Both the position numbers and the translations under genes were made by a program. Shown here one piece after another: positions 9,900-19,312 of a stretch of 49,882 nucleotides of DNA; the first letter of the stretch is position 1; each line of letters starts with the position of its first letter. Origin of the DNA: Lysobacter antibioticus HS124 (GTDB taxonomy: Bacteria > Pseudomonadota > Gammaproteobacteria > Xanthomonadales > Xanthomonadaceae); contig NZ_HG424441.1 in assembly GCF_000336385.2 (NCBI RefSeq), positions 1 through 49,882 on the forward strand, written 5' to 3'. The notes beneath the pieces are model-generated. The model searched no databases, was not told the DNA's origin, and was given only the letters and a program-made list of their open reading frames with translations.

Positions 9900-12359
9900 A
9901 TGAGAATTGCAGTAGACCTTCAGTCTTGCCAGACCGATTCCCGGGACCGGGGCATCGGGCGTTACGCGATGAGTCTGGTCGCGGCGCTGGCGATGGCGTT
10001 GCCCGAGGGCGACGAGTTGGTGATCGCCATCGACGGCACCGACGATCGGCGCGCGAGTGAGGTTCGTCGCGAGCTTCGGCGCGCTGGCGTGGGCGCGAAG
10101 GTCGTCGCATACAACTATCCGGCGAGCCGTTTCACCGATCAGTCCCAGGATCTGGTGGCGGCCGCCGGAACGTTGCGATCGCAATTCTTCCGTTCTTTGG
10201 ATCCGGATGTGGTTTTGGTCAGTTCGTTCTTCGAGCTGGGCAGCAACTTCACCACCGAGCTCGACGAAGCGGTGCTCGATGGAATCAAGACCGCAGTCAT
10301 CGCGTACGATCTGATCCCGCTGCTGTACCCGGACCGCTACCTGCGTCCAGGCGAGTTTGTGTCCAGCTGGTATCCGGCGAAGATCGAACGGTTCAAGAAG
10401 TTCGATATGTTCTTTGCCATTTCCAAGGCGACCAAGCGCGATCTGATCGAGCATCTTGGAATCGAGCCGGAGCGCATCCACGTCATCGACGCGGGCTGGG
10501 ACGACAAGCTCGCTGTGTCGGCGCACAGCGACGGAGTCGATCGGATCACGGAGCTGGGCATCGATAGGCCGTACGTTCTGATGGTCGGCAACGCCGACTG
10601 GCGCAAAAACTGCATGGGCGTCCTGCGCGCATTCTCGGATTTGCCGGCCAGCGTTTCCAAGGAACACCAATTGGTGTTCACCCAGGTCGGCCAAGACGTG
10701 CGCGATGCGCTGGAGAAGGAGTACGCCCACCTGCGCGACCGGGTGATCGTAGCGGGCAAGGTCGACGAGGCCACTCTGGCCCAGTTGTACCGCCGTTGCC
10801 GGGTGTTCTATTTTCCGTCGTTGTACGAAGGCTTCGGCCTGCCTGTGCTGGAGGCGATGGCGTTCAACGTGCCGGTGCTGTCGTCCTCGCTCGGTGCGTT
10901 GCCGGAAGTCGTGCACGACGAGCGCGTCCTGTTCGATCCTGCCGATGCGGCGGCGTCAGAGAGGATACTGCGCCGGGCTCTGCAGGACGAGGCGTTCCGC
11001 GAGTCGCTCAGCCGCGGAGCGCGCGAGCACGCGCTGCAGTTCACCTGGGAGCGCTGCGCGCGTTTGCTGCTGGATGGGTTGCGCGAGCGGAGCGTCGTCG
11101 GATGCGGCGAGGAGCGCTCACCATGGATTCCGCAGAACGAGGACGTTCAGCGCTTCGCTAGGGCGATGATGCAGACCGAGGCGGATTTCGCCGCAGGCTT
11201 GAAGTTCGGACTGGAGTCGATCGCCTCGCGCGGCCGGCGCCGCATTCTGGTCGACATCACCGAGGTGGTGAGGTTGGATGCGCGCAGCGGGATCCAGCGC
11301 GTGGTACGCAACTACATGGCCGGCCTGTTCCGCGCCGCACATTCATCGAACGACGCAGTGGTCGAGCCGATCTGTTGGACCGAAGACGGCGTCCAGTACG
11401 CGCGTAGTTTCGCCCGCGAGCGCTTCGGCCTGGACTGTGAGGGCGCCGACGATCTGGTTCAGGCGTTCGCGAACGACTTGGTCTTCATGGTGGATTCGTC
11501 CTGGTGGTCGCCCAGCCGCTTCGACGAGCTGCATCGGCAGGTCGGGCGGGCCGGCGGCGAGATCGTATGGATGGTATACGACCTCGTGCCGATCAATGCG
11601 GCGGAGTACTGCGATCCGGTCATGCCACCTGTGTTCTCTCAGTGGCTGGAACATGTCGCCGCGACCGCCGACGGATGCGTGTGCATCTCGGAAGCTACGC
11701 GCGCGGACCTGGAGAGGTTCTTCGACGAACTCAAGATCGAGCCGCGGCCGTGGACGCGGAGCCTGCACCTGGGCAGCGATCTGGAATCGGGGCGGGTAGC
11801 GGCCCCGAGCGAGCTGGCTGCGGAAGTGATCGAGAAGATAGGGGCGGCCCCGCTATTCGTCGCGTTGAGCACGCTGGAACCGCGCAAGGACTACGCTACG
11901 ATACTGACGGCATTCGAAGGCCTTTGGGCGACAGGCGCCGATGCTGTACTGGTGATTATCGGCAAACAGGGATGGAACGTCGAAGCCTTGGCGGAGCGCA
12001 TCCGCAAGCATTCCGAACTCGGCCGGAGGCTGTTCTGGCTGGACGCGGCCGGTGACGGCGATGTGCAGGCGTTGCTATCCAAGGCCACGGCCCTCATCCA
12101 GGCCTCGGTCGCCGAAGGCTTCGGGCTGGCGGTGGTGGAGGCCGGCAGCCTCGGCGTGCCACTGATTCTCAGCGATCTCGCGGTTTTCCGCGAAATCGCT
12201 GCCGATGAAGCCTCGTATTTCGCAGTAGGTGATCGGGATGGGCTGGCCGGAATAATTTCCCAAAGTCTGCTCACGGGACGGTGGCTAAAACCAGTGGGCA
12301 TACGCACCATGACCTGGGCCGAGTCCAGCTCGAGATTGCTGGCGCTTCTGATGCGTTGA
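9900..12359 (+). CDS. Double GT4 glycosyltransferase, O-antigen polymerising enzyme
   Basis: An 819-aa protein with two complete GT-B glycosyltransferase units. Unit 1 (1-395) starts MRIAVDLQSC, with the loop RDRGIGRYAMSL, and has the E-x7-E motif E310/E318 in YEGFGLPVLEA. Unit 2 (about 448-815) restarts at ILVDITEVVRLDARSGIQRV and has E739/E747 in AEGFGLAVVEA. A 50-residue linker joins them. Such tandem enzymes (for example WbdA in E. coli polymannan synthesis) build alternating linkages, so this is probably the D-rhamnan polymerase. Both active-site glutamate pairs are intact. Last gene of the plus-strand operon; it converges on the wxcO-like gene 96 bases away. Exact linkages are unknown. 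Confidence 0.88.
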   Translation: MRIAVDLQSCQTDSRDRGIGRYAMSLVAALAMALPEGDELVIAIDGTDDRRASEVRRELRRAGVGAKVVAYNYPASRFTDQSQDLVAAAGTLRSQFFRSLDPDVVLVSSFFELGSNFTTELDEAVLDGIKTAVIAYDLIPLLYPDRYLRPGEFVSSWYPAKIERFKKFDMFFAISKATKRDLIEHLGIEPERIHVIDAGWDDKLAVSAHSDGVDRITELGIDRPYVLMVGNADWRKNCMGVLRAFSDLPASVSKEHQLVFTQVGQDVRDALEKEYAHLRDRVIVAGKVDEATLAQLYRRCRVFYFPSLYEGFGLPVLEAMAFNVPVLSSSLGALPEVVHDERVLFDPADAAASERILRRALQDEAFRESLSRGAREHALQFTWERCARLLLDGLRERSVVGCGEERSPWIPQNEDVQRFARAMMQTEADFAAGLKFGLESIASRGRRRILVDITEVVRLDARSGIQRVVRNYMAGLFRAAHSSNDAVVEPICWTEDGVQYARSFARERFGLDCEGADDLVQAFANDLVFMVDSSWWSPSRFDELHRQVGRAGGEIVWMVYDLVPINAAEYCDPVMPPVFSQWLEHVAATADGCVCISEATRADLERFFDELKIEPRPWTRSLHLGSDLESGRVAAPSELAAEVIEKIGAAPLFVALSTLEPRKDYATILTAFEGLWATGADAVLVIIGKQGWNVEALAERIRKHSELGRRLFWLDAAGDGDVQALLSKATALIQASVAEGFGLAVVEAGSLGVPLILSDLAVFREIAADEASYFAVGDRDGLAGIISQSLLTGRWLKPVGIRTMTWAESSSRLLALLMR

Positions 12360-12372
12360 GCGGAGCGCATCT

Positions 12373-12396
12373 GTGAGTGGGTTGAGAACCCTTCAC
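12373..12396. terminator. Weak hairpin between convergent O-antigen operons
   Basis: GGGTT-GAG-AACCC, extended by GTGA and TCAC with small bulges, lies between the ends of the glycosyltransferase gene and the minus-strand membrane protein gene. It could terminate either transcript weakly; no T-run is present. Confidence 0.3.
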
Positions 12397-12455
12397 TGTG
12401 TCGGTCAACTCCTGTATCGGAGTTCATGGCGGCTTGACTGGCGCTTGAAGCGCAG

Positions 12456-14750
12456 TCAGTCATATTCTATGCGTAAGCGGATCATTCCGATTCCAAGCTT
12501 GCGTACGTCCGCGCTGACTCCAAGCCGCTGCGGAGATATCGGCGCCGCCGGAATGAACTCGATGGCGTTGGTGGATTCGCCAACCAAGTCGACAGGCAAT
12601 CGCACTTCCTTGCCATCTCCGCCGATTCGTAAGGCATAGCTTTGAGTCCCTATTTTGACGACCACTTTGTCGTTCTCGGGCTGGAATGCTCGGGCCGTCA
12701 GTATTAGGGAGAACTTCTTAGGCAGCGGCGATATAAGCTCCAACTTGACGCTTGGAGCGATGTTGGCGTCAGACCAGCGCCCCCATTGCTCACGTCCTGA
12801 GAGCCCTGTTGCGTCCTTGACGAAATAGGGCCAGCCGTCCTTGGAAAAATCGACTCCCTCCTTGAACGCGAGCCGCTGGGGGGCGCGCGTGGACTCGCCG
12901 GCTGCTGCGGGGATGGGGCTGGAGTTCGAGTCATCTGCCGGCTGCGCGGCATCGTGCTTTGTCGGGCCGAACTTGAAGAAAATGATTTCCCCGTCGGTTC
13001 GCGACAGGGCTGCCTTAGAGCCGTAACGTGCGGTTAGCTGTGCTAAGAGTGTGTCCGCATGGTCAGCGAAACCGCGGCGATCGATGTAGATGCCGGCAAA
13101 TCCCATGCGCTCGACAACTTGGAGTTGTGTGGCCAGTGGTTGGCTGGCGAGCGTCCTATAAAACAGGTCTCCTTTGCGACCTTTCATTCCTCCGAAACTC
13201 CAGTTCAGCGCCTTTGAATGCAAGAACCCGATGGCGAGCTCATAGCTGACCAATTGGTGCACCGGCGAGGATTCCGGGAACGGCATGTAGGGAAGCTGGT
13301 AGATTGCGCTGCCAGGGGGCAATTGCCGTTCTATTTTGGCTATAAACTCGCGATCTTGATCGAACGCCTGTTCTACCTGCACGTTACAGGGTCGGCAGAC
13401 TGGGGTGGATTGATCGTAAAGTCCCAAGGATCCTAGCGCCAAGCCGCAGCAGCCCAGCGTCAGTCGGCGCTTTGACGTGGGTACAAGGCGCGCAGTGAGG
13501 ATCTGTATTGCTAGGAAGCAAAGCGAGATCGAGGCGAAGGCGATGAAGACGCTGATGCGGTTCCAGCCACGAATAGACGCGGAGATTGTGGACGAAAAGA
13601 GCGTGCCTAGGCCACCGATGGTGCCGAAAGCGAATAGGACCAGGGCTAATAAGGTTAGGAACGCCAATCTTTGGTCGGTGCTGCCTCCGGAAAGCCGAAT
13701 CAGCAAGATCGCCCCAGCCAAAAGAAATCCTACTGTTCCGAGCGCGCCCAGCGTGGCGGTCGAATTTTCGTTCACCAACGGAAAGCTGGCCCGATAGGTG
13801 TTTCCTATCGCCGCCAAACGCGGAACGCGATGATCGGCTCGAGGCAGGATGAGTTGCATCATCTTAAGCCCGTAAACTTCTGACTCCACCGGCGATCTGG
13901 CTGCGACCTCGGGGTTAGGGCCGTTAGCCGCTCTGTTCGCCAGGCTGGGCGCAAGGTTCAGCATAGTGCCAATCACAATCAATGCGATAGCGCCGACGGC
14001 AGGAAGCGCAACCGTCGCAGTGCGGTTTCGGATGCCGGCTGCTGCTCCGGCGATGCTAAGGACAATAATACCGAAAAACGCGTAATAGACGCCGAAGCAG
14101 GCCAGTAGGATTAAGCTGGCGCAGATGGAGATGAGCTTGCAGGGTCCCAGGGTCTTCAGGTTCCCAGACGGTTCTGCAAAAAAAATCCGCAACCCGACAT
14201 AAAAGAAGAGCGGTACAACAAAGTACCAGGTGTAGAAAAGATGCGGCAGCCTAAGGAAATGAAAAGGTAGAAAAGCAAACGCAAGCGACGCGCTAGCTGC
14301 CAGGTTGCGAGACAGTCCCAATGTTCTGAGCACGCAGAACGCGGCGATGAACGTCGCTGGAAAACCCAGTAGGAAGTAGAGATTGAAAGCCGACTGATAG
14401 CTGCCGGTAATGGCGCCAAGCAGTTTCAGCAACGCGAGGTTGGCTGCGTCTGAGTTTGGATAGTCGAGAAAGTTCGAACCAAATGGGTAGCCGTTGCGGG
14501 GATTATCCGATAGCCAGCCCTCCATGACACGCTGGATCATCCAAGAATGGCTCAATCCATCGCCGGAATAGATGTAAGGATAGTTCAGGTTCGGCAGCAA
14601 ACCTTCAGGCCATCCTGACATTAGAATGCTGGCGAGTACGAAGCTGAAGATCGCTCCTAGCGACCACCACCTCCAATCGGATGCAAACACGCCTCGTATC
14701 GACGCAGGCCTGAAGGGCTGTAAAGGAGGCTGGGCGATTTGTGGCTTCAT
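12456..14750 (-). CDS. wxcO: Large multi-spanning membrane protein, probable GT-C glycosyltransferase for O-antigen branching
   Basis: A 764-aa inner-membrane protein with about ten hydrophobic segments between residues 28 and 450 and a soluble C-terminal part (about 460-764). After the first membrane segment comes YIYSGDGLSHSW (D64), followed by NFLDYPNSDA (D96, D101); acidic residues in the first outer loop are usual for GT-C enzymes. It is the last gene of the minus-strand set and overlaps the GtrA-like gene by four bases. Position and size match WxcO of X. campestris and the serotype-specific third protein of Gtr systems, so it probably transfers the amino-sugar from undecaprenyl phosphate to the O-chain in the periplasm. 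Base composition is clearly more AT-rich than the flanks. The symbol is given by synteny. Confidence 0.65.
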   Translation of the reverse strand: MKPQIAQPPLQPFRPASIRGVFASDWRWWSLGAIFSFVLASILMSGWPEGLLPNLNYPYIYSGDGLSHSWMIQRVMEGWLSDNPRNGYPFGSNFLDYPNSDAANLALLKLLGAITGSYQSAFNLYFLLGFPATFIAAFCVLRTLGLSRNLAASASLAFAFLPFHFLRLPHLFYTWYFVVPLFFYVGLRIFFAEPSGNLKTLGPCKLISICASLILLACFGVYYAFFGIIVLSIAGAAAGIRNRTATVALPAVGAIALIVIGTMLNLAPSLANRAANGPNPEVAARSPVESEVYGLKMMQLILPRADHRVPRLAAIGNTYRASFPLVNENSTATLGALGTVGFLLAGAILLIRLSGGSTDQRLAFLTLLALVLFAFGTIGGLGTLFSSTISASIRGWNRISVFIAFASISLCFLAIQILTARLVPTSKRRLTLGCCGLALGSLGLYDQSTPVCRPCNVQVEQAFDQDREFIAKIERQLPPGSAIYQLPYMPFPESSPVHQLVSYELAIGFLHSKALNWSFGGMKGRKGDLFYRTLASQPLATQLQVVERMGFAGIYIDRRGFADHADTLLAQLTARYGSKAALSRTDGEIIFFKFGPTKHDAAQPADDSNSSPIPAAAGESTRAPQRLAFKEGVDFSKDGWPYFVKDATGLSGREQWGRWSDANIAPSVKLELISPLPKKFSLILTARAFQPENDKVVVKIGTQSYALRIGGDGKEVRLPVDLVGESTNAIEFIPAAPISPQRLGVSADVRKLGIGMIRLRIEYD

Positions 14751-15172
14751 CGTGTCCGGCTCTCGTCAGAACGTTGTTTGTCAACCAAGGCGCCGGCTTT
14801 GCGGAGCACGAACTTGTTCATCAGATAAGTTATTGGAACCATCGCTGCGGTCACGATTAGCGGCCCTAGCGATTCTGGGACATGGGCAAATTCGATTATT
14901 ATTGCCAGAAGTGCCGCCGACGCTGCGTACTGGACGATATAGACGATAGGATAGGCCAGCAGTCCCTTCCACGACATCGGTACTTTGAACACGAGAGTCG
15001 AATTGACCCAGTACGCGAACAGGATGCCAAGCGCGTAAGCGATCAGGTAGGACACCTGATAGCTCATCAACGTGTTGAGTGCTAGGTAAACTGTGTAAGT
15101 GAAACCCGTGTTCGCGACGCCTCCGACCAGGAAGCGCAACCAGCGCTTGGTCTGGAATCGAGGTTCGATCAT
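14747..15172 (-). CDS. wxcN: GtrA-family membrane protein (lipid-linked sugar translocase)
   Basis: A 141-aa protein with four hydrophobic segments, typical of GtrA/DPMS-like proteins (start [20 protein letters not shown], end [11 protein letters not shown]). GtrA proteins are thought to flip undecaprenyl-phosphate-linked sugars to the periplasm. It overlaps both its neighbours by four bases. It probably works with the GtrB-like transferase (16119-17069) and the large membrane protein downstream. The symbol follows the gene order of X. campestris wxcK-O. Confidence 0.8.
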   Translation of the reverse strand: MIEPRFQTKRWLRFLVGGVANTGFTYTVYLALNTLMSYQVSYLIAYALGILFAYWVNSTLVFKVPMSWKGLLAYPIVYIVQYAASAALLAIIIEFAHVPESLGPLIVTAAMVPITYLMNKFVLRKAGALVDKQRSDESRTR

Positions 15173-16122
15173 CGCTGGGACGCTTCGCGGCGCGCCAGTT
15201 TCATAAATTCGGAATAGTCTCGAATATAATCGTCGGCTTCGTACGGATGCGATGCGAACACCAGTAGAACAGCGTCGCTGGAGTATTTGTATTGAATGCC
15301 CCAGGTCATCGGCGGCAAGTATATGCCCTTGTCGGGCGAATCCAACAGCACCTCACAGCGGGACTCGCCGTCGTCGGCCACGACCGCGCAACTGCCTTTT
15401 ACGCAAATCAGGAACTGTTCGCAGTGATGGTGCGCATGCTCGCCGCGAGTCTTTTCGCTGGGAACGTCAAACACCAGGAAATAGCGCTTTGGTTCGAACG
15501 GAATGTCCTTGGGGAACTCGCCGACGGTCAGCGCGCCTCGCATGTCTTGGACCGATTTGAAGCGGTGCAAGGTGACTCCCTTTACCCCCACGGAAACGAT
15601 CGATGGGCCGCTGTCCGGATTGCTGTTGGTCGTTTTTTCGTTAGGCGCTGATGCGTTCTCTACGTAACCGGCAATGCGCGCTGGCGAGCCGTAGACGATG
15701 GCGTAGGGTGGAACAGACTTAGTTACAACCGCGCCGGCGCCGACCATCGCATGGCGGCCGATAATTACCCCTGGCAGTATCACCGCTCCGCCGCCGACCG
15801 ATGCTCCGGTTTCGATATGGGTTTGAAGAAACCGATCCGGATAGACTTTTGAGCGTGGAAACTTGTCGTTAGTGAACGTCACGTTGGGGCCGATGAAGAC
15901 ATCGTCCTCCACGCAAATGCCGTCCCACAGGTATACGCCGGACTTGACGGTGACCCTATCGCCGATTACCACGTCGTTCTCGACAAAGGTATGGGCGCAT
16001 AGATTGACGTCGGCGCCAATGCGAGCGCCAGCTAGAACTACTGCTGACTGCCATATCGTCGTGCCCGCGCCGATTTGCGTGGTCTGCACGTCCGCGGTTT
16101 CATGGATCTTGACATTGTTCAT
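15169..16122 (-). CDS. wxcM: WxcM-like fusion: sugar N-acetyltransferase plus dTDP-4-oxo-6-deoxyglucose 3,4-ketoisomerase
   Basis: A 317-aa fusion. Residues 1-155 are a left-handed beta-helix acetyltransferase with hexapeptide repeats (for example [20 protein letters not shown]) ending in [10 protein letters not shown], like FdtC/QdtC. Residues about 175-312 are a FdtA-type cupin (the 'WxcM-like C-terminal' family) with the histidine-rich [11 protein letters not shown] active-site segment. The enzyme can do two non-consecutive steps, 3,4-ketoisomerisation of dTDP-4-oxo-6-deoxyglucose and later N-acetylation of the 3-amino sugar; the aminotransferase at 17057 does the step between. The product is dTDP-Fuc3NAc or dTDP-Qui3NAc; which isomer cannot be decided here. 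RmlA and RmlB, needed upstream, are not in the window. Four-base overlaps on both sides. Confidence 0.88.
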   Translation of the reverse strand: MNNVKIHETADVQTTQIGAGTTIWQSAVVLAGARIGADVNLCAHTFVENDVVIGDRVTVKSGVYLWDGICVEDDVFIGPNVTFTNDKFPRSKVYPDRFLQTHIETGASVGGGAVILPGVIIGRHAMVGAGAVVTKSVPPYAIVYGSPARIAGYVENASAPNEKTTNSNPDSGPSIVSVGVKGVTLHRFKSVQDMRGALTVGEFPKDIPFEPKRYFLVFDVPSEKTRGEHAHHHCEQFLICVKGSCAVVADDGESRCEVLLDSPDKGIYLPPMTWGIQYKYSSDAVLLVFASHPYEADDYIRDYSEFMKLARREASQR

Positions 16123-17069
16123 TGCGGTTCCCGATCGTTGGCGTGTTTCATGCTTACTACGGCGAGGGGGCGTTGTTTGCTGTTTTCATATCCTCGCCAA
16201 GCGTAAGTACCAACCAGCCCAAGTCCCAATAAATTCAGTGTGCCGAAAAACAGGACGACTAACATGGTTGCGGCGTAGCCCGGTACAGCGATGCGCCCGC
16301 TTAGCGATGCGATCAATACGATCGCGCCCAGCACAAATGACAAGGCTGATCCCGCCGCGCCAGCACGGATCAGTAGTTTGATGGGGTAGTCGGTGAAGGC
16401 GAACACGCTATCCATCATGTATTCGACTTTCTTGCGCAGAGTCCAAGCTGATTTTCCGTGCTCGCGCTGGAGGCGCTCATAGCTGACCAACTTGCGTCGG
16501 AAGCCCAGCCAGAAGATCAATGCGATCAGGGACGAGCGCGATTCCTCCAGCCGCAACAGCTGATCTCGGAAGATCTGGTTACACCCGAACACGTCCACGC
16601 CGCCTTCCGGCATTTCGCGCACTACCAAGCGACGGTACAGCCCCCAAAACAGGCCCGAGGCCATTCGGGACAGCAGCGGATCCTTGCGGCCTGTACGCGT
16701 TCCGATCGCAACGTCGCATTGGTCGGATTCCAGCGTCTTGAAAAAGGTGATCAGCAGTTCCGGCGGCTCCTGTAGATCGGCCGCCATGACCCCGAAATAA
16801 CGGCCACACGCCGCTTCGAGCCCGGTGCGGATCGCCGGGAACGAGCCGAAGTTACGCGAGTGCGCCAACAATTGTGCGGGAAATTCGAGCCCGTCCAGCG
16901 CTGCGCTCAGCAGCGCGTACGACTGGTCAGGGCTGCCATCGACGACGAAGACTGCTTCCATTCTTCCGCTCAGCTCGCGGTTCATGGTTGCAAGTGTCAG
17001 CAGCAGCTGAGGAATCGACCCTTCGTTTTTGTAGACCGGGATGACCGTGCTGAAAGTTACGGTTGCCAT
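16119..17069 (-). CDS. wxcL: GtrB-like GT2 glycosyltransferase (undecaprenyl-phosphate sugar transferase)
   Basis: A 316-aa membrane-anchored GT2 enzyme. The N-terminal GT-A domain has [25 protein letters not shown] and the acidic motif [11 protein letters not shown]. Two hydrophobic hairpin segments at about 228-290 anchor it in the membrane as in GtrB/DPM1 relatives. It probably loads the 3-acetamido-3,6-dideoxyhexose from dTDP onto undecaprenyl phosphate for flipping by the GtrA-like protein. Its start overlaps the aminotransferase gene by 13 bases and its end overlaps wxcM by four. Donor specificity is inferred from the neighbours. Confidence 0.83.
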   Translation of the reverse strand: MATVTFSTVIPVYKNEGSIPQLLLTLATMNRELSGRMEAVFVVDGSPDQSYALLSAALDGLEFPAQLLAHSRNFGSFPAIRTGLEAACGRYFGVMAADLQEPPELLITFFKTLESDQCDVAIGTRTGRKDPLLSRMASGLFWGLYRRLVVREMPEGGVDVFGCNQIFRDQLLRLEESRSSLIALIFWLGFRRKLVSYERLQREHGKSAWTLRKKVEYMMDSVFAFTDYPIKLLIRAGAAGSALSFVLGAIVLIASLSGRIAVPGYAATMLVVLFFGTLNLLGLGLVGTYAWRGYENSKQRPLAVVSMKHANDREPQ

Positions 17070-18151
17070 GAGTTAACGCTCGCAACGACTTGTTCGATTT
17101 GCGCGTCGGTCATTTCCGGATAACAGGGGAGGGTCAGGATTTCCACCGCCAGACGCTCGGTGTTCGACAAGCGGACATCGGCGTAGCGGTCGCCGAATAC
17201 CGGCTGGCGATAGTCGGGGACTGGATAGTGGATATCCGACGCGATGCCCTGCGCGCGCAAGTGCTGCCGCAAGGAGTCGCGCTGCGCGCTGCGCAATACG
17301 TACAAATGGCCGACGTATTCCGGGCCCGCGGCGGCGGGCGGTTCGACTTGTGGATGGCAAATGCCGGCGTTGTAGCGCGCGGCGATTTCGCGACGGCGCT
17401 CGTTTCCGGCGTCCAAGCCCGGCAGGAACGTGGACAGAATCGCGGCCTGCATTTCGTCCAGTCGGGTGTTGCGTGCGCCGTCGAATTCCACGTTGTACTT
17501 GTCGGTCCAGCCGTACTGGCGAAGGCGGCGGATGCGTTCGGCGACGTCGGCGTGCCGAGTGGTCGCAGCACCGCCGTCGCCAAGGGCGCCAAGGTTCTTG
17601 GTGGGATAGAAGCTGAAGCTGGCAGCGTCGCCGAAGGTGCCAACCATGCGGCCCCCGACCTGCGCGCCATGGGCTTGAGCGCAGTCTTCGAGCAGCTTTG
17701 CGCCGCTGCCGGCGCAGAGTTGGGCGATCTGGGAGATTTCCGGGGTCGCTAGGCCATAGAGGTGGGTCACCACGACGAACCTGACGCCGGCGGCGATTGC
17801 ACGTTCGACTTCGATGAGCGAGACGTTGCGGGTATTCAGGTCGACGTCGAGGAAGAACGGCTCGGCGCCGATAGCTCGCACCGCAGTAGCGGTGTACATG
17901 CCGGCGTTAGCGACAGTGGCGACCTTATCACCGGGGCCAACGCCGAAAGCGCGCAACGCCAGTTCGATGGCGTCGGTACCGTTGCCCACACTGACGCAGT
18001 ACTCGACGCCCAGGTACTGAGCGAAGGCCGATTCGAACTGCTTCACTTCGGGACCGAGCACCAACCAGCCGCTGGTAAGCACGCGCTGGATCGCACCTGT
18101 GATCGCCTGCTCATTGGCCTTGATGCGGGCGGAAAGGTCGTTGATTTGCAT
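17057..18151 (-). CDS. wxcK: DegT/DnrJ/EryC1 sugar aminotransferase (FdtB/QdtB-like)
   Basis: A 364-aa PLP-dependent aminotransferase of the DegT family. K185 in FYPTKNLGALGDGGA is the PLP lysine, D156 in LLEDCAQAHGA contacts the ring nitrogen, and VGNGTDAIEL binds the phosphate. The start MQINDLSARIKANEQAI and the genes downstream point to amination of dTDP-3-oxo-6-deoxyhexose at C3. First gene of the five-gene minus-strand set; the start has a purine-rich GAAGTGAGAG upstream. It is normal in length and retains all key residues. Confidence 0.88.
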   Translation of the reverse strand: MQINDLSARIKANEQAITGAIQRVLTSGWLVLGPEVKQFESAFAQYLGVEYCVSVGNGTDAIELALRAFGVGPGDKVATVANAGMYTATAVRAIGAEPFFLDVDLNTRNVSLIEVERAIAAGVRFVVVTHLYGLATPEISQIAQLCAGSGAKLLEDCAQAHGAQVGGRMVGTFGDAASFSFYPTKNLGALGDGGAATTRHADVAERIRRLRQYGWTDKYNVEFDGARNTRLDEMQAAILSTFLPGLDAGNERRREIAARYNAGICHPQVEPPAAAGPEYVGHLYVLRSAQRDSLRQHLRAQGIASDIHYPVPDYRQPVFGDRYADVRLSNTERLAVEILTLPCYPEMTDAQIEQVVASVNSWQP

Positions 18152-18263
18152 GAGCTCTCACTTCTGGTTGTGCTAGGTGGTGGGCGCGCGATTTGGACGA
18201 TGGTTCGGTTGCGGGATTTTGTAGGCTCCGCGCGCCCTCATACATAACCGCATATAAGACGAA

Positions 18264-18282
18264 AACCGGCACGAGGCCGGTT
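18264..18282 (-). terminator. Intrinsic terminator of etfBA
   Basis: A 7-bp perfect stem (18264-18270 with 18276-18282) is followed on the minus strand by a TTTT run, 89 bases after the etfA stop. It separates etfBA from the O-antigen branch genes. The remaining bases up to 18151 must hold the promoter of the aminotransferase gene; I cannot pick one with confidence. Confidence 0.7.
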
Positions 18283-18370
18283 AAGGAAGATATCTACTGC
18301 GGCGAACGGCAGGGGGCGTCGGGGCAAGCCGCAAACGCGCCAGCGGCGCGCTGCGGCCTGCTGACCCGGA

Positions 18371-19312
18371 TCAGGCCAACGCCGCTTCCAACTCCGGCAA
18401 CAGCTTGAACAGATCGCCGACCAGGCCGATATCGGCGATCTCGAAGATCGGCGCGTCGCCGTCCTTGTTGATCGCGACGATGGTGCCGGCGTCCTTGATC
18501 CCGGTCAGGTGCTGGATCGCGCCGCTGATGCCGACCGCGACGTACAGCTCGGGGGCGATGATCTTGCCGGTCTGGCCGACCTGCAGTTCATTCGGCACAT
18601 AACCGGCGTCGACCGCGGCGCGCGATGCGCCGACCGCCGCGCCGAGCTTGTCGGCGAAGTCGTAGATGATCTTGAAGTTGTCCGCCGAGCCGACGCCGCG
18701 GCCGCCGGAGACGACGCGCTTGGCGCTCTGCAGGTCGGGACGGTCGGACTTGCCGGCGGCCAGGCCCCGGTAGCGGGTGTGGCTGGGCAAGGCGACGTCG
18801 ACCGGCGCGGCTTCCACCGCGGCGCTGCCGCCCTTGCCGGCTTCCGGCCAGGACGCGGTGCGCACGGTGGCGACCACGGCGTGATCGGCCGGCGCTTCGA
18901 CGGTGACGATGGCGTTGCCGGCGTAGATCGGGCGCTTGAAGGTGTGGCTGCCTTCGATCGCCATCACGTCGGAGACCTGCGACACGCCGAGCAGGGCCGC
19001 GACGCAGGGCATCAGGTCCTTGCCGAAGGTGGTCGAGGGGCCGAACACGTGGCTGTAGCCCTTGCCCAGCGCGGCGATCTGCGGCGCCTGGACCTGGGCG
19101 ATGGCGTCGGCGTTGGCGGCGTTGGCCACGGTCAGCACGCGGGCGACGCCGGCGATCTGCGCGGCTTCGGCGGCTACGCCGGCCGGATCGGCGGCGAGCA
19201 CGACGATGTCGATGGATTCGGGTTTGAGCGCCTGCGCGGCGGAGACGCACTTGGCGGTCGAGGCGTTGAGCTTGCCTTGCAGGTGTTCGGCGACGATCAA
19301 AACCTTACTCAT
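18371..19312 (-). CDS. etfA: Electron transfer flavoprotein alpha subunit
   Basis: A 313-aa subunit of the heterodimeric ETF that collects electrons from acyl-CoA and other dehydrogenases. The C-terminal FAD domain shows [45 protein letters not shown] and the final [20 protein letters not shown], all hallmarks of EtfA. The start [10 protein letters not shown] is chosen at 19312, where ATG overlaps the etfB stop by one base (TGATG). Electrons pass on to ETF-QO, encoded at 27183-28835. In xanthomonads etfA is the conserved right flank of the O-antigen locus. Confidence 0.97.
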   Translation of the reverse strand: MSKVLIVAEHLQGKLNASTAKCVSAAQALKPESIDIVVLAADPAGVAAEAAQIAGVARVLTVANAANADAIAQVQAPQIAALGKGYSHVFGPSTTFGKDLMPCVAALLGVSQVSDVMAIEGSHTFKRPIYAGNAIVTVEAPADHAVVATVRTASWPEAGKGGSAAVEAAPVDVALPSHTRYRGLAAGKSDRPDLQSAKRVVSGGRGVGSADNFKIIYDFADKLGAAVGASRAAVDAGYVPNELQVGQTGKIIAPELYVAVGISGAIQHLTGIKDAGTIVAINKDGDAPIFEIADIGLVGDLFKLLPELEAALA

